Shown here piece after piece: positions 1 to 6,897 of a stretch of DNA of 10,857 bases. Position numbers and translations under genes: made by a program. Under the pieces are notes generated by a model. It ran no database searches and was not told the DNA's origin. It saw only the letters and a program-made list of their open reading frames with translations. The stretch is from Actinomycetes bacterium. GTDB lineage: Bacteria; Planctomycetota; Phycisphaerae; JAACET01. Numbering within the stretch: position 1 is the first letter of the stretch; every line of letters begins with the position of its first letter. The stretch spans positions 1 through 10,857 of the forward strand of contig DAOVKO010000046.1 in assembly GCA_030631725.1 (NCBI GenBank). The letters run 5' to 3'.

Positions 1-1
1 G

Positions 2-1042
2 GCTTACGAGGCCGGCTACTACGACAGGGCCGATGCCAAACTCCACGACGGCAACAGGGTCTACCTCAGCGGCAAGAACGAGCCCTGGAACCAACGCCTC
101 GACTATCGCAGCCGCCTGTGGATGGACGCCGTGGCCTACGTTTGGCCCAAGTGGTGGCTTGACCATGAGCTCCGGGCTATCCTCAGCAAATACCGCGAAT
201 CCGACGACAAACGCATCTCCGGCTACAGCGTATCCAGCACCTGCCTGGGCACAAAAGACGGCTCCGAAGGTTATCGGCAGGTTCTCCGCCAGCTTGAGCA
301 GATCTGCCAGGCCGCCATGTTCGCCTCGAAAGGTAAGCTAAAGATCACTGTCTTTTCCGACCACGGACACAATCTCATCGCCTCCAAGCCCCTGCCCCTC
401 AAAGACCTGCTCAAGGAATCCGGCTTTAGAGTGGTCAGTAAACTCAAAGGTCCCAAAGATGTTGTCGTTCCCCAGTTCGGCCTGGTAAGCTACGCCTCGA
501 TCAACACCTTGAGCCCGGTGGAGGTCGCTTCGGCCGTGGTGCAGATGGAGGGGGTAAACTTGGCTATGTACAAGCTGGAGGAGGACCAAGTGGCTGTGTT
601 CGACAGTTCAGGCAAGGCCCTGGTTAGCAGGCAAGGGAACCGATATCTCTACCGCTGTATTGGTGGCGATCCCCTCAAGCTCAGCCCCGTGCTTGGGCGG
701 CTGGGCGAATCGGGCCTGCTGGATGAGCAGGGCTATGCCCACGACGCGGACTGGTTCGTCGCCACCGCCGGCCATGAGTATCCCGACGCCCTGGCTCGCA
801 TCTGGCGGGCCTTCCATGGCCTGGTCCAAAACACCCCCGCCGTCGTCGTAACCGCCAAGGACGGCTGGTACTTCGGCAAAGGCAAGTTCGACTTCTTTGT
901 GGACATCGCCAGCACCCACGGGTCGCTCAATTATGTCAACTCGGTTACTTTCGCCATGACCACCGCCGGCCCGCTACCCAGGGACCTCCGCGTGGTGGAC
1001 CTATTCAAGGCCCTGAGCCGTCTCGGCTTGACACCCCCCTGA
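2..1042 (+). CDS. Type I phosphodiesterase / alkaline-phosphatase-superfamily protein, 5'-truncated by window edge
   Basis: The frame is open from base 2, and readable protein sequence (AYEAGYYDRADAKLHDG...) precedes the first ATG at 122, so the true start lies outside the window. 346 residues are visible. The motif SDHGHN near visible residues 119-124 matches the Asp-His metal-ligand motif of the alkaline phosphatase superfamily (type I phosphodiesterases/nucleotide pyrophosphatases, sulfatases, phosphopentomutases). A later STHGSLNYVNSVTFAM near residues 304-319 resembles the C-terminal His ligand region, followed by a typical closing strand (TTAGPLP). Between them, GTKDGSEGY sits where these enzymes usually carry an Asp-x-x-x-His pair, and that pair is not clearly conserved. 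Family membership is fairly secure; substrate is unknown (a phosphodiester, phosphonate or sulfate ester are all possible). It converges with the ABC ATPase gene 123 bases downstream. Confidence 0.7.
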   Translation, partial: AYEAGYYDRADAKLHDGNRVYLSGKNEPWNQRLDYRSRLWMDAVAYVWPKWWLDHELRAILSKYRESDDKRISGYSVSSTCLGTKDGSEGYRQVLRQLEQICQAAMFASKGKLKITVFSDHGHNLIASKPLPLKDLLKESGFRVVSKLKGPKDVVVPQFGLVSYASINTLSPVEVASAVVQMEGVNLAMYKLEEDQVAVFDSSGKALVSRQGNRYLYRCIGGDPLKLSPVLGRLGESGLLDEQGYAHDADWFVATAGHEYPDALARIWRAFHGLVQNTPAVVVTAKDGWYFGKGKFDFFVDIASTHGSLNYVNSVTFAMTTAGPLPRDLRVVDLFKALSRLGLTPP

Positions 1043-1165
1043 CGCACAGGCCCCTCTGCGTAGATTTCGACAACTAACCGCTTGCTCTTCGGCTCACTCC
1101 GCAATAATCAAAATATTCCTGGTCCGACTTTGTGTCAGAAACTTCTCAGCTCGAGGCGACTTGTT

Positions 1166-2137
1166 CTAGCGACTGTCTGGGCCGCGAGTTACTTCAAGGA
1201 AGTGCTTTTCGAGGCTGCGGCTTTGTGTGAATTTGCGCGGGGTGATACCCATATCGAGCACGTTGCGCAGGAGCTCCGCGACGATAGCATCCTGGTCATG
1301 GGAGACATCGAGTGTGACCAGATAGGACGCTGATCCCACTGACCCATTGGCAGTGACGACGGCCATTGACCTGATGTCGCGCAGGCCCGTGAGGGAGCTC
1401 AGCCGTTTCACCTCGTCGTTTTGTAGTGGCCGCGACAGCTCCAGGTCGTACTCGCAGTCAGCCCGAGTGATGGCCTCAACGGATCCGGCGAAGACAAGCT
1501 TGCCCAGGTCAAGGATCGCGACGTGGTCGCAGAGCTCCTGTATCTCTGCGAGGTTGTGAGAACTGACCATGACGGTGCCCCGTTCCTGAAGTTTCTTAAT
1601 AAGGTCCCTGGTTTGGTGAGCACTGGCGGGGTCGAGCCCGGCGGTCGGTTCGTCGAGGAGAATGACTTCCGGGCGACCGAGGAATGCTTGAGCGATGCCG
1701 AGACGTTTGATCATTCCGTGCGACAGCGTGCCAACGCGACGCTTGGCGACTGATTCGAGGCCGACCAGCTCCAGGGTCTGCATGACCTCCTCCTTGGCCT
1801 CCTGATGCGTGCGGCCGCCGAGCAGGCGGAAGAACACAAGCTGATTGAGGATCGGTACATTCCGTTGGAAGGCGGCATCTTGCGGAAAGATGCTCAAGCG
1901 GCCCCGCAACTGGGAAATGCGGCGGGTATCAATGCCCAGAACCTCGACGCTGCCGGCATTGGCCTTGAGGAAGTTGGCGACCACCGAAAAGAGCGTTGTC
2001 TTGCCGGCACCGTTAGGGCCCAGCAAGCCGAAGATGGATCGCGGCGGAACGTCGAAGGTTACCGAATCGAGAGCCTGGATGCGACCGAAGCTCTTTGAAA
2101 TCCCATTAATGCGTATGGTGTACACCACAGGTTTCAC
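1166..2137 (-). CDS. ABC transporter ATP-binding protein (ABC-2 exporter type)
   Basis: This 323-residue protein is the nucleotide-binding subunit for the permease encoded just upstream. Visible motifs: Walker A GPNGAGKT (40-47), Q-loop Gln86, signature LSHGM (138-142), Walker B VILLDE (158-163), D-loop GLD (167-169) and H-loop His194 in SSHN. The fold resembles CcmA/NosF/YhaQ-type ATPases. About 90 residues after the core (230-323) form an accessory C-terminal region, as in many ABC-2 ATPases. The start is a GTG directly abutting the TAG stop of the permease gene, with no clear Shine-Dalgarno site, so translation is probably coupled. It is the last gene of the three-gene operon. Substrate cannot be deduced. 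Confidence 0.95.
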   Translation of the reverse strand: MKPVVYTIRINGISKSFGRIQALDSVTFDVPPRSIFGLLGPNGAGKTTLFSVVANFLKANAGSVEVLGIDTRRISQLRGRLSIFPQDAAFQRNVPILNQLVFFRLLGGRTHQEAKEEVMQTLELVGLESVAKRRVGTLSHGMIKRLGIAQAFLGRPEVILLDEPTAGLDPASAHQTRDLIKKLQERGTVMVSSHNLAEIQELCDHVAILDLGKLVFAGSVEAITRADCEYDLELSRPLQNDEVKRLSSLTGLRDIRSMAVVTANGSVGSASYLVTLDVSHDQDAIVAELLRNVLDMGITPRKFTQSRSLEKHFLEVTRGPDSR

Positions 2138-3055
2138 CTATAGATCCCGTGTTTCAAAACGGTAATAGCCCAAGAAGAGAAAGACCAGCATATATCCCAG
2201 GCAGGCCAATGCTGTCCCCAGCGAATGGGTCAGTTGGGGGTGGAGCAGATGGTTCTGAAGTCCCCAGGGCAGTGCGTAGTTAAGGTATATCGCCGGCTTC
2301 CAGACAAGGCTTCCAAGCAAGGCAAAAAGCCAGACCCCGCCGATGATCAGTTTGGCCAAGACCAGTGAGACAAACGGCGAATCGACTGACGCTGAAATCC
2401 ACGAGCAAATAGCAATGTACGGAAGCATGAGCACAGATAGGGCGAGGAATCCGTGCAAAGCCCACCCAACAAGCAGTCCGGCAGAGTATATCTTGATGTT
2501 AACGCCCAGATAGAAAGTGATCGTAGCGATGATGATTGCTATGACCAGGGTGGAGAAGAAAGCTGTTCCAAGAAATCGGCCAATGAAGATATTGGCCCGT
2601 TCGGTTCTGAGGAGGAGGTAACGCAGACCGCGGTTCTGCACATCGCCAGCGATCTGGTTAAAGGCCAGGAAAGAAATCAGCAAGGGCATGCCGAACAGCA
2701 GGATGAGAAATATGACCGAGAGTAGGGCGGGCCGATCGTCGAGTAGAAATGTTGTCCACGCGTCGCTGGACGCAGGAGAGTTCTCATCTGACTCGATGCC
2801 TAATGCCCATTGGATCACGGGCCGCCCCAGTTTGACGATTTCAGCGACGACCTTTTGGGGATCGGACTGTTGCCCGGCCTTGGCCTGCTGGGCCATTATC
2901 TGCTCGATGGGGGTGAGGACAGCGTGGGCGACAGTAAGGCCGAAGACCAGTGTAATCATCAGAAAGACAAGCCCAGCCCCGCCTCTCACCGTGTATCGGG
3001 TTTGGTAGAAGCTAATCAGGCGTATGTGGCTGGCGCTGACGTCCCTCAGGCTCAT
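2138..3055 (-). CDS. ABC-2 type transporter permease
   Basis: A 305-residue integral membrane protein with about six predicted membrane segments (near 28-48, 110-132, 163-186, 193-216, 228-251 and 279-297) and a long non-membrane loop at about 50-108 between the first two. The segment GDVQNRGLRYLLLRTERANIFIGRFLG (quoted here as GDVQNRGLRYLLLR, 137-150, then IGRFLG) is the coupling-helix region typical of ABC-2 permeases such as NosY and GldF. The ATG is preceded by GGAG with a 9-base gap. The gene abuts the ATPase gene with no spacer and lies 45 bases after the small membrane protein gene, so the three are very likely co-transcribed. Role: the membrane channel of an exporter, substrate unknown. 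Confidence 0.9.
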   Translation of the reverse strand: MSLRDVSASHIRLISFYQTRYTVRGGAGLVFLMITLVFGLTVAHAVLTPIEQIMAQQAKAGQQSDPQKVVAEIVKLGRPVIQWALGIESDENSPASSDAWTTFLLDDRPALLSVIFLILLFGMPLLISFLAFNQIAGDVQNRGLRYLLLRTERANIFIGRFLGTAFFSTLVIAIIIATITFYLGVNIKIYSAGLLVGWALHGFLALSVLMLPYIAICSWISASVDSPFVSLVLAKLIIGGVWLFALLGSLVWKPAIYLNYALPWGLQNHLLHPQLTHSLGTALACLGYMLVFLFLGYYRFETRDL

Positions 3056-3100
3056 CTAGTCAAGCTCCATATGCCGCAAAAGGATGGCAGATCGAGGTCA

Positions 3101-3556
3101 TCAGTTGGTGAAGTCCTCCTTGAAGCTCGTGTTCAGTAGGATAAGGGTCAGCACGGGGTAGATAAACTCGATGATAGCCCCGATGGTAAATCCTCCGCCA
3201 ATTTCAGGCTTCATTATCACAGCAGAAACGATACCGGTGATAATCGCGAGTATTGCATATGCGTTACCCAAAGTGTGGCCCATGAATTTCTTCTGTTTTA
3301 TGTAGCCGATGCCGGAAATGAGCAAAAGGATGCTTGAGAGAACCGACACCGCGAGCAGGCAGATGAACCAAGGCAGACCTATGGCCTGGAGGGCTTCGAA
3401 CTGGGTGCGGGCCTGTTCATCCATATTCTCGACCAGCTTCCCGAAGAGGACGATCACGGTGATCATGCCCATGACACCAATCAGTCCCCCAGCAGAAAAG
3501 ATGAAGTTCAAGACTGCCAGTGCCGTTAGTCCGCCGGGGCGTTTTCCTTCATTCAT
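3101..3556 (-). CDS. Small four-helix membrane protein, first gene of ABC operon
   Basis: From the preferred start this is a 151-residue protein (MNEGKRPGGLTALAVLNF...) with about four hydrophobic segments near 10-38, 60-86, 97-116 and 122-142. No catalytic motif is visible. The frame is open upstream to an ATG at 3619, but that start gives a basic, non-hydrophobic leader, has no Shine-Dalgarno site and nearly coincides with the predicted transcription start. The ATG at 3556 has AAAGGA seven bases upstream and is preferred. Proteins of this look are common as uncharacterised membrane proteins. Here, 45 bases ahead of an ABC-2 permease and transcribed with it, it could be an accessory subunit or merely a co-regulated gene. 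Function unknown. Confidence 0.8.
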   Translation of the reverse strand: MNEGKRPGGLTALAVLNFIFSAGGLIGVMGMITVIVLFGKLVENMDEQARTQFEALQAIGLPWFICLLAVSVLSSILLLISGIGYIKQKKFMGHTLGNAYAILAIITGIVSAVIMKPEIGGGFTIGAIIEFIYPVLTLILLNTSFKEDFTN

Positions 3557-3563
3557 TGCAATG

Positions 3564-3569
3564 TCCTTT
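3564..3569 (-). promoter_or_regulatory. Ribosome binding site deciding the start at 3556
   Basis: AAAGGA on the minus strand, seven bases before the ATG at 3556. It selects this codon over the in-frame ATG at 3619. Confidence 0.7.
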
Positions 3570-3628
3570 CTTTTTGCACGAGATTTCCTGACCTTTGACT
3601 CACGATCTCCGTGGGCCACTCGCTGGCG

Positions 3629-3656
3629 ATTCTAGCATATCCATGAAATCTTTCAA
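3629..3656 (-). promoter_or_regulatory. Sigma70-like promoter of the ABC operon
   Basis: The minus strand reads TTGAAA, 16 bases, TAGAAT, with TG one base before the -10 box (extended -10). The predicted start is near 3622, giving a leader of about 66 bases to the ATG at 3556. Pattern-based; no experimental support. Confidence 0.6.
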
Positions 3657-3714
3657 AGCCTGTTTTTGCATTTAAACTTGCTTTCAGCCCCCGATATTAT
3701 TGCTCTAAGCCTGA

Positions 3715-4836
3715 TTAATCGTCGTCATCCTCTTCTTCCTCCTTCTCTTCGCGCAGCTTTTCCTCGTACTCCAGGTGTTCTGCCCACTCCTGCAAATACT
3801 TCACAAAATCCTCCGCAGGAAACTTCTTCCCTTTGAAGATCCCCACCTCGATTTGTTCCCAATTCTTCACCACTTGTAATCGCCCCCGGCCCTGCAGTTC
3901 TCGGATGCTCTTAGCCATCTTCCGCATATCCTTGGCCTTGTCCTTATAGTGCGGCAGCAGATAAGCCTTCATCCCGTTATCAACGTATGCCTGGGCATCG
4001 GAGGGCTTATCCCCGATACCGATCTGGATGCCAGGAAAGCGTTTTTTGATAAGGGCCAGTTCACTGCTCTTGAACTTACCGCTGCCCGCCAAGGCCTCCT
4101 TCAGTTCACTCAGCAGTAAAGGCCCCTTCGGATAGCCCTGCTTGCGCAGCCATTGTTTGCTTTTGCGGCTCAGAAGTTCCGGCCGCTGCGTCAGATAGAT
4201 AATCCCATATTTCTTCGCTATTGCCTTGGTTACCCTCAGCGAGTCCGGCATGGGCTTGGCCCCGCCTATAAGCACCCGAAAAAAGCTGCTTCCCACCACC
4301 GTGTGATCCAGGTCGATTACCACAAAGGCGGTCTTCTTCTGACGCACAGCCACCAGCAGCGGCGCGGGACTGATCTCCAGCAGGTCCTTGTAGTCTTTAT
4401 TCGGCACGTCATCGATTTTGGCCTGGAGCGAATAGTTCCCCGCTTTGCTGGGTTTCCAGGAAATGGCCGCTCGGCCCTGCTTGTCCGTGTGGGCCCTGCC
4501 GATGAGTTTCGACCCCTCGTAGAATCCCACGCTCACACCCGGTACATCCTCCAGCAGCTTGGCCAGTTGCACCTTTGCCGCCAGCTCCACCGGCTCATTC
4601 GGATAGCTCAAGGCATCGTAGGCGTAAAAGACTACCCCCTTCTCAGCTCCCAGGAAAACCCCCCCGGCCACATCGCTGACCATGTCCTGCCAGCCATCCT
4701 TGCGTCTTTGCGGAGTCTGATAGGAGCGTTTATCGTTTTGGGCCTGTTTGTCGGCCTGGAGCTCATCATTCGATTTGCCACAACTTGCCAGCAGCAAGAC
4801 ACAAGTTAAAATGCTAATCAGCCTCTGAGCTCTCAT
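3715..4836 (-). CDS. Lipoprotein with lipin/App1-like HAD phosphatase domain and acidic C-terminal tail
   Basis: From the ATG at 4836 (GGAGG seven bases upstream) this is 373 residues; an ATG seven codons earlier is in frame but lacks a ribosome site. Residues 1-18 are a signal peptide ending in lipobox LASC, with Cys19 as lipid anchor. Residues about 65-145 look like an Ig-like beta domain (VELAAKVQ...KAGNYSLQAKI). Residues about 168-300 carry all HAD motifs: DLDHT with Asp175/Asp177 (nucleophile and acid/base), Thr216 in YLTQRPE, a Lys-rich motif III (Lys225/227) and GDKPSD with Asp276/Asp280. The YLTQRPELLSRKSKQWL and GYPKGPLLL patterns match the LNS2/lipin and APP1 phosphatidate phosphatase family. 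Residues 357-373 are almost all Glu/Asp. I infer an envelope-anchored phosphatase; phosphatidate as substrate is plausible but unproven. It is transcribed divergently from the M48 protease gene. Confidence 0.85.
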   Translation of the reverse strand: MRAQRLISILTCVLLLASCGKSNDELQADKQAQNDKRSYQTPQRRKDGWQDMVSDVAGGVFLGAEKGVVFYAYDALSYPNEPVELAAKVQLAKLLEDVPGVSVGFYEGSKLIGRAHTDKQGRAAISWKPSKAGNYSLQAKIDDVPNKDYKDLLEISPAPLLVAVRQKKTAFVVIDLDHTVVGSSFFRVLIGGAKPMPDSLRVTKAIAKKYGIIYLTQRPELLSRKSKQWLRKQGYPKGPLLLSELKEALAGSGKFKSSELALIKKRFPGIQIGIGDKPSDAQAYVDNGMKAYLLPHYKDKAKDMRKMAKSIRELQGRGRLQVVKNWEQIEVGIFKGKKFPAEDFVKYLQEWAEHLEYEEKLREEKEEEEDDDD

Positions 4837-4843
4837 AGGACAA

Positions 4844-4848
4844 CCTCC
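4844..4848 (-). promoter_or_regulatory. Ribosome binding site deciding the start at 4836
   Basis: GGAGG on the minus strand, seven bases before ATG 4836. It rules against the in-frame ATG at 4857, and the resulting N-terminus is a clean lipoprotein signal peptide. Confidence 0.75.
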
Positions 4849-4909
4849 AGTATCCAAGTCCTTCTTGCTACCCTACATGGCTCCTCTGAGCCCATCGTGC
4901 TCCTGGCCT

Positions 4910-4938
4910 ATTCTAGCTGATCTGGACGCCGGATTCAC
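4910..4938 (-). promoter_or_regulatory. Possible promoter of the HAD lipoprotein gene
   Basis: A TAGAAT -10 box lies 17 bases after a weak -35 (GTGAAT) on the minus strand. It would give a leader of about 65 bases. The -10 hexamer is the same as at three other promoters in the window; the -35 is poor. Confidence 0.35.
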
Positions 4939-5000
4939 GAAATCCTTCCCCTTTTTTGCCCCTGGCACTTGCCCTGCCCAAAATCGTCCAGGCCGAGCCA

Positions 5001-5029
5001 TTGCATTTGCCTACACGCCTGCGTAGAAT
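5001..5029 (+). promoter_or_regulatory. Sigma70-like promoter of the M48 protease gene
   Basis: TTGCAT, 17 bases, TAGAAT on the plus strand. The predicted start near 5036 leaves a leader of about 40 bases to ATG 5076. It lies downstream of the longer in-frame ATG at 4956, arguing against that start. Confidence 0.6.
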
Positions 5030-5061
5030 CATTTATATATATCTAAGCTCCAGCCATTCTT

Positions 5062-5068
5062 GGGAGGG
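5062..5068 (+). promoter_or_regulatory. Ribosome binding site deciding the start at 5076
   Basis: GGGAGGG lies seven bases upstream of ATG 5076. The upstream in-frame ATG at 4956 has no comparable site and would hide the signal peptide. Confidence 0.75.
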
Positions 5069-5075
5069 TGAAGCC

Positions 5076-5915
5076 ATGAAATCCTGTCTTAGAGTTGTTT
5101 CTATCGTCTTGCTCGTCTGTGTACTTTTCGCTGCGGGCTGCACCATAAATCCCGTTACCGGCAAAAAGCAGTTGACCTTCATCCCCGAACACCAGGAGAT
5201 CGCCCTGGGCGTCAGGACCGCGCCCCAGTTCGAAAAGGAATTCGGCGGAAAAGTTGACAATCTGGAACTTCAGGAATATGTCGCCGAGGTCGGAGCCAAA
5301 CTCGCCGCTGTCTCCGACCGGGAAATGCCTTACGAATTTGCCTTGCTCAGTTCGGATGTGCCCAATGCCTTTGCTCTGCCCGGAGGGAAAATCTACATCA
5401 CTGCCGGGCTATTCGCCAATATGACCAACGAACGCCAGTTGGCTGCCGTATTGGCCCACGAAACCGTTCATGTAGCCGGCATGCACAGCGTTCAGGGGCT
5501 GCAGCGCCAGATGGGCGCCGCTATTGTCGCCGAGCTTATCGGTGTTGCCGTCGGCGGCGAGCACGCCGAGAGTGCAGAGGCCGCCACCAAGTTAGTCGCT
5601 GGCCTGCGCAATCTTAAACACAGCAGAGAAGACGAATCCCAAGCCGACGAGTACGGCTTAAAATACATGTATCAGGCTGCCTACAATCCCTGGGGTATGG
5701 TCGAGCTGCTAGAATTGCTCCAGAGTCTTTCGCAGTCAAAACCCGGATTGTTCGGGGATTTCCTTGCCACCCACCCCCTGACCTCCAGGCGAATCGAGGA
5801 TGTTCGAGACATCATCGCCCAGGACTACTCCGCCTATTCTCCGCAAACGCCCGACCCGCACGGCCAACACTTCAAGCAGATGCGCGGGCTCCTGGAGTCC
5901 GTAACCAAAGAATAG
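5076..5915 (+). CDS. M48-family zinc metalloprotease lipoprotein
   Basis: A 279-residue protein. It begins with a lipoprotein signal peptide whose lipobox is AAGC with anchor Cys22 (the -3 position is Ala, acceptable but not the commonest). It continues with CTINPVTGKKQLTFIPEHQE, the N-terminal signature typical of M48 lipoproteins such as LoiP/YcaL-like enzymes. The zinc site HETVH is at 128-132, the third ligand is most likely Glu187 in ESQADEYG, and the conserved THPLTSRRI follows at 232-240. Such enzymes degrade or help mature envelope proteins, often outer-membrane proteins. There is no C-terminal TPR region as found in BepA. It stands alone on the plus strand with its own promoter, divergent from the HAD lipoprotein gene and convergent with the receiver gene. 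Confidence 0.93.
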   Translation: MKSCLRVVSIVLLVCVLFAAGCTINPVTGKKQLTFIPEHQEIALGVRTAPQFEKEFGGKVDNLELQEYVAEVGAKLAAVSDREMPYEFALLSSDVPNAFALPGGKIYITAGLFANMTNERQLAAVLAHETVHVAGMHSVQGLQRQMGAAIVAELIGVAVGGEHAESAEAATKLVAGLRNLKHSREDESQADEYGLKYMYQAAYNPWGMVELLELLQSLSQSKPGLFGDFLATHPLTSRRIEDVRDIIAQDYSAYSPQTPDPHGQHFKQMRGLLESVTKE

Positions 5916-5922
5916 GCAAGTT

Positions 5923-5943
5923 CGGCGAAAGTCCTTTTCGCCG
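5923..5943. terminator. Hairpin between convergent genes, possible bidirectional terminator
   Basis: CGGCGAAA and TTTCGCCG form a perfect 8-bp stem around a five-base loop, eight bases after the M48 gene stop and about 35 bases past the stop of the opposing receiver gene. No run of T follows on either strand beyond the stem bases, so intrinsic termination is likely but not certain. Confidence 0.5.
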
Positions 5944-5977
5944 CTCCTGTCGCGCAACGGCTGTTCTTGGCCCCGCT

Positions 5978-6385
5978 CTATTGGCCACTGTCGGCCTTTT
6001 GCCCAGCCAGCTTCTCCACCTTCGCTGAGAGAACATCGAAGTCGATCGGCTTTTCCAGAAAATCTTGTACCGGCATCCAGGTCTCGTCGATATCGCCTGG
6101 TCCAAAGCCCATCGGGAACTTTGTGTTGATCGCCGAAAGAATCAGAATCGGCAGTTTGGTCAGCGTCTTGTGTTTGCGAATCTCCTGGGCCAGCTGGAAT
6201 CCAGCCCCCGCATTTTCCGGAAACATAACATCCAGCACCAGGACCTCATGCGGCTCTCGCTCGAGCCTCTCGATAACCTCCTCCGTATCATAAATGGCCG
6301 TCGTCTCGTGACCTTTATGCTGGAGCACACGGCAAATCGAATCCATGAAATCCCGGTCGTCGTCAACAATCATTACCTTGGCCAT
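5978..6385 (-). CDS. Stand-alone response regulator receiver protein
   Basis: A 135-residue single-domain receiver. Visible signature: acidic DDD at 8-10, phosphoacceptor Asp52 in VLVLDVMFP, Ser84 (switch Ser/Thr position) and Lys112 in EKP. No output domain follows, so it would act by protein contact, as CheY or Spo0F do, or as a relay. The loop between Ser84 and Lys112 is longer than in CheY (28 versus about 22 residues) and contains the PMGFGPGDIDETWMPV stretch, a pattern I associate with a sub-group of environmental bacterial receivers. The ribosome site AAAGGAGG lies six bases before the ATG and is very strong. It has its own promoter at 6467-6494. The cognate kinase may be the one at 7749-9791 or elsewhere. 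Confidence 0.93.
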   Translation of the reverse strand: MAKVMIVDDDRDFMDSICRVLQHKGHETTAIYDTEEVIERLEREPHEVLVLDVMFPENAGAGFQLAQEIRKHKTLTKLPILILSAINTKFPMGFGPGDIDETWMPVQDFLEKPIDFDVLSAKVEKLAGQKADSGQ

Positions 6386-6466
6386 ATTTGCCCTCCTTTG
6401 AAAATATCCATCCGCCAGCGACGAGCTTGCTCGGCTTTTCCTTAGCAGACCGTTTGTCCAATCCTA

Positions 6467-6494
6467 AACATACACACCCCAGCCGATTTGTCAA
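6467..6494 (-). promoter_or_regulatory. Promoter of the stand-alone receiver gene
   Basis: Minus strand TTGACA (perfect -35), 16 bases, TATGTT (4 of 6 to -10 consensus). Predicted start near 6460, leaving a leader of about 75 bases. Confidence 0.5.
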
Positions 6495-6594
6495 AGCCAT
6501 TGCTGGGCGAACTCGCACAAGAACGACCGTGGCCCCCCCCGAAAAGGCCCCCTTTCTTACCCTCAATAAAACCACCCATCAGCAACAGGTATAG

Positions 6595-6863
6595 CAAAGG
6601 CCGCCTGCCACTTGGGTAAGCTGAGGGGGGCAACCTACCCGTGGGTGCGACAAGCGGCCTTATGAGCTCTATGCTGAGTCCCGCTGCCGGAAATCAAGCT
6701 GATGGCCCAGAGCAAGGCAAACTTATGTCTGGTTTGTCCTGGGCCTCAACAGGACCAAACCTCCGAACAGCATCTGCGCTTGCGCAAAGCAAAAGACGCC
6801 AGACACGCTTAATATAACTTCCTTCCCCATCAAATCCCCTATCAAATTAAGTTTTGTATCTAC
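6595..6863 (-). ncRNA. Candidate structured non-coding RNA or long leader, no family recognised
   Basis: The region is bounded upstream by a promoter-like site and contains nested inverted repeats. A perfect 8-bp pair (AAGGCCGC 6597-6604 with GCGGCCTT 6654-6661) encloses CCAC/GTGG (6608-6611, 6641-6644) and GGGTA/TACCC (6614-6618, 6636-6640). A second domain has GGTTTG-TCCT pairing with AGGA-C-CAAACC (6731-6761, one bulge), flanked by TGTCT/AGACA (6726-6730, 6801-6805), and contains the dyad TGCGCTTGCGCA (6775-6786). I compared it mentally with RNase P RNA, tmRNA, SRP RNA, 6S RNA and the c-di-GMP-I riboswitch and could not match any. Strand is inferred from the promoter; ends are approximate. 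It may instead be the 5' leader of the receiver gene. Confidence 0.3.
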
Positions 6864-6869
6864 CTCTTA

Positions 6870-6897
6870 ATTATAACGATACGTTTCTTTTTGTAAA
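6870..6897 (-). promoter_or_regulatory. Sigma70-like promoter reading into the structured gap
   Basis: Minus strand TTTACA, 16 bases, TATAAT (perfect -10). The spacer holds a small dyad AACG-ATA-CGTT (6875-6885), a possible operator. Predicted start near 6863. No gene begins within 470 bases, which is why a non-coding product or long leader is suspected. Confidence 0.5.

Noticed and set aside
1042..1061. Hairpin ACGCA/TGCGT after the phosphodiesterase-like gene
   Set aside because: Short stem with a mismatch and no T-run; too weak to call a terminator.
4153..4809. 218-codon plus-strand open frame inside the HAD lipoprotein gene
   Set aside because: It is antisense to a gene with clear domain motifs; its translation has no recognisable features or ribosome site.
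6533..6540. Run of eight C, possible phase-variation tract
   Set aside because: It lies outside any gene and upstream of the receiver promoter; no evidence of an effect.
6388..6633. Open frames on both strands in the regulator gap
   Set aside because: Low-complexity translations rich in Pro, Arg and Gly, no ribosome sites, and they overlap the receiver promoter region.
6625..6690. Plus-strand resemblance to the c-di-GMP-I riboswitch (GGGCAACC ... GCTGCCGG)
   Set aside because: The GCAAACC and GACGCAAAGCC core is not matched exactly and no plus-strand gene lies downstream.
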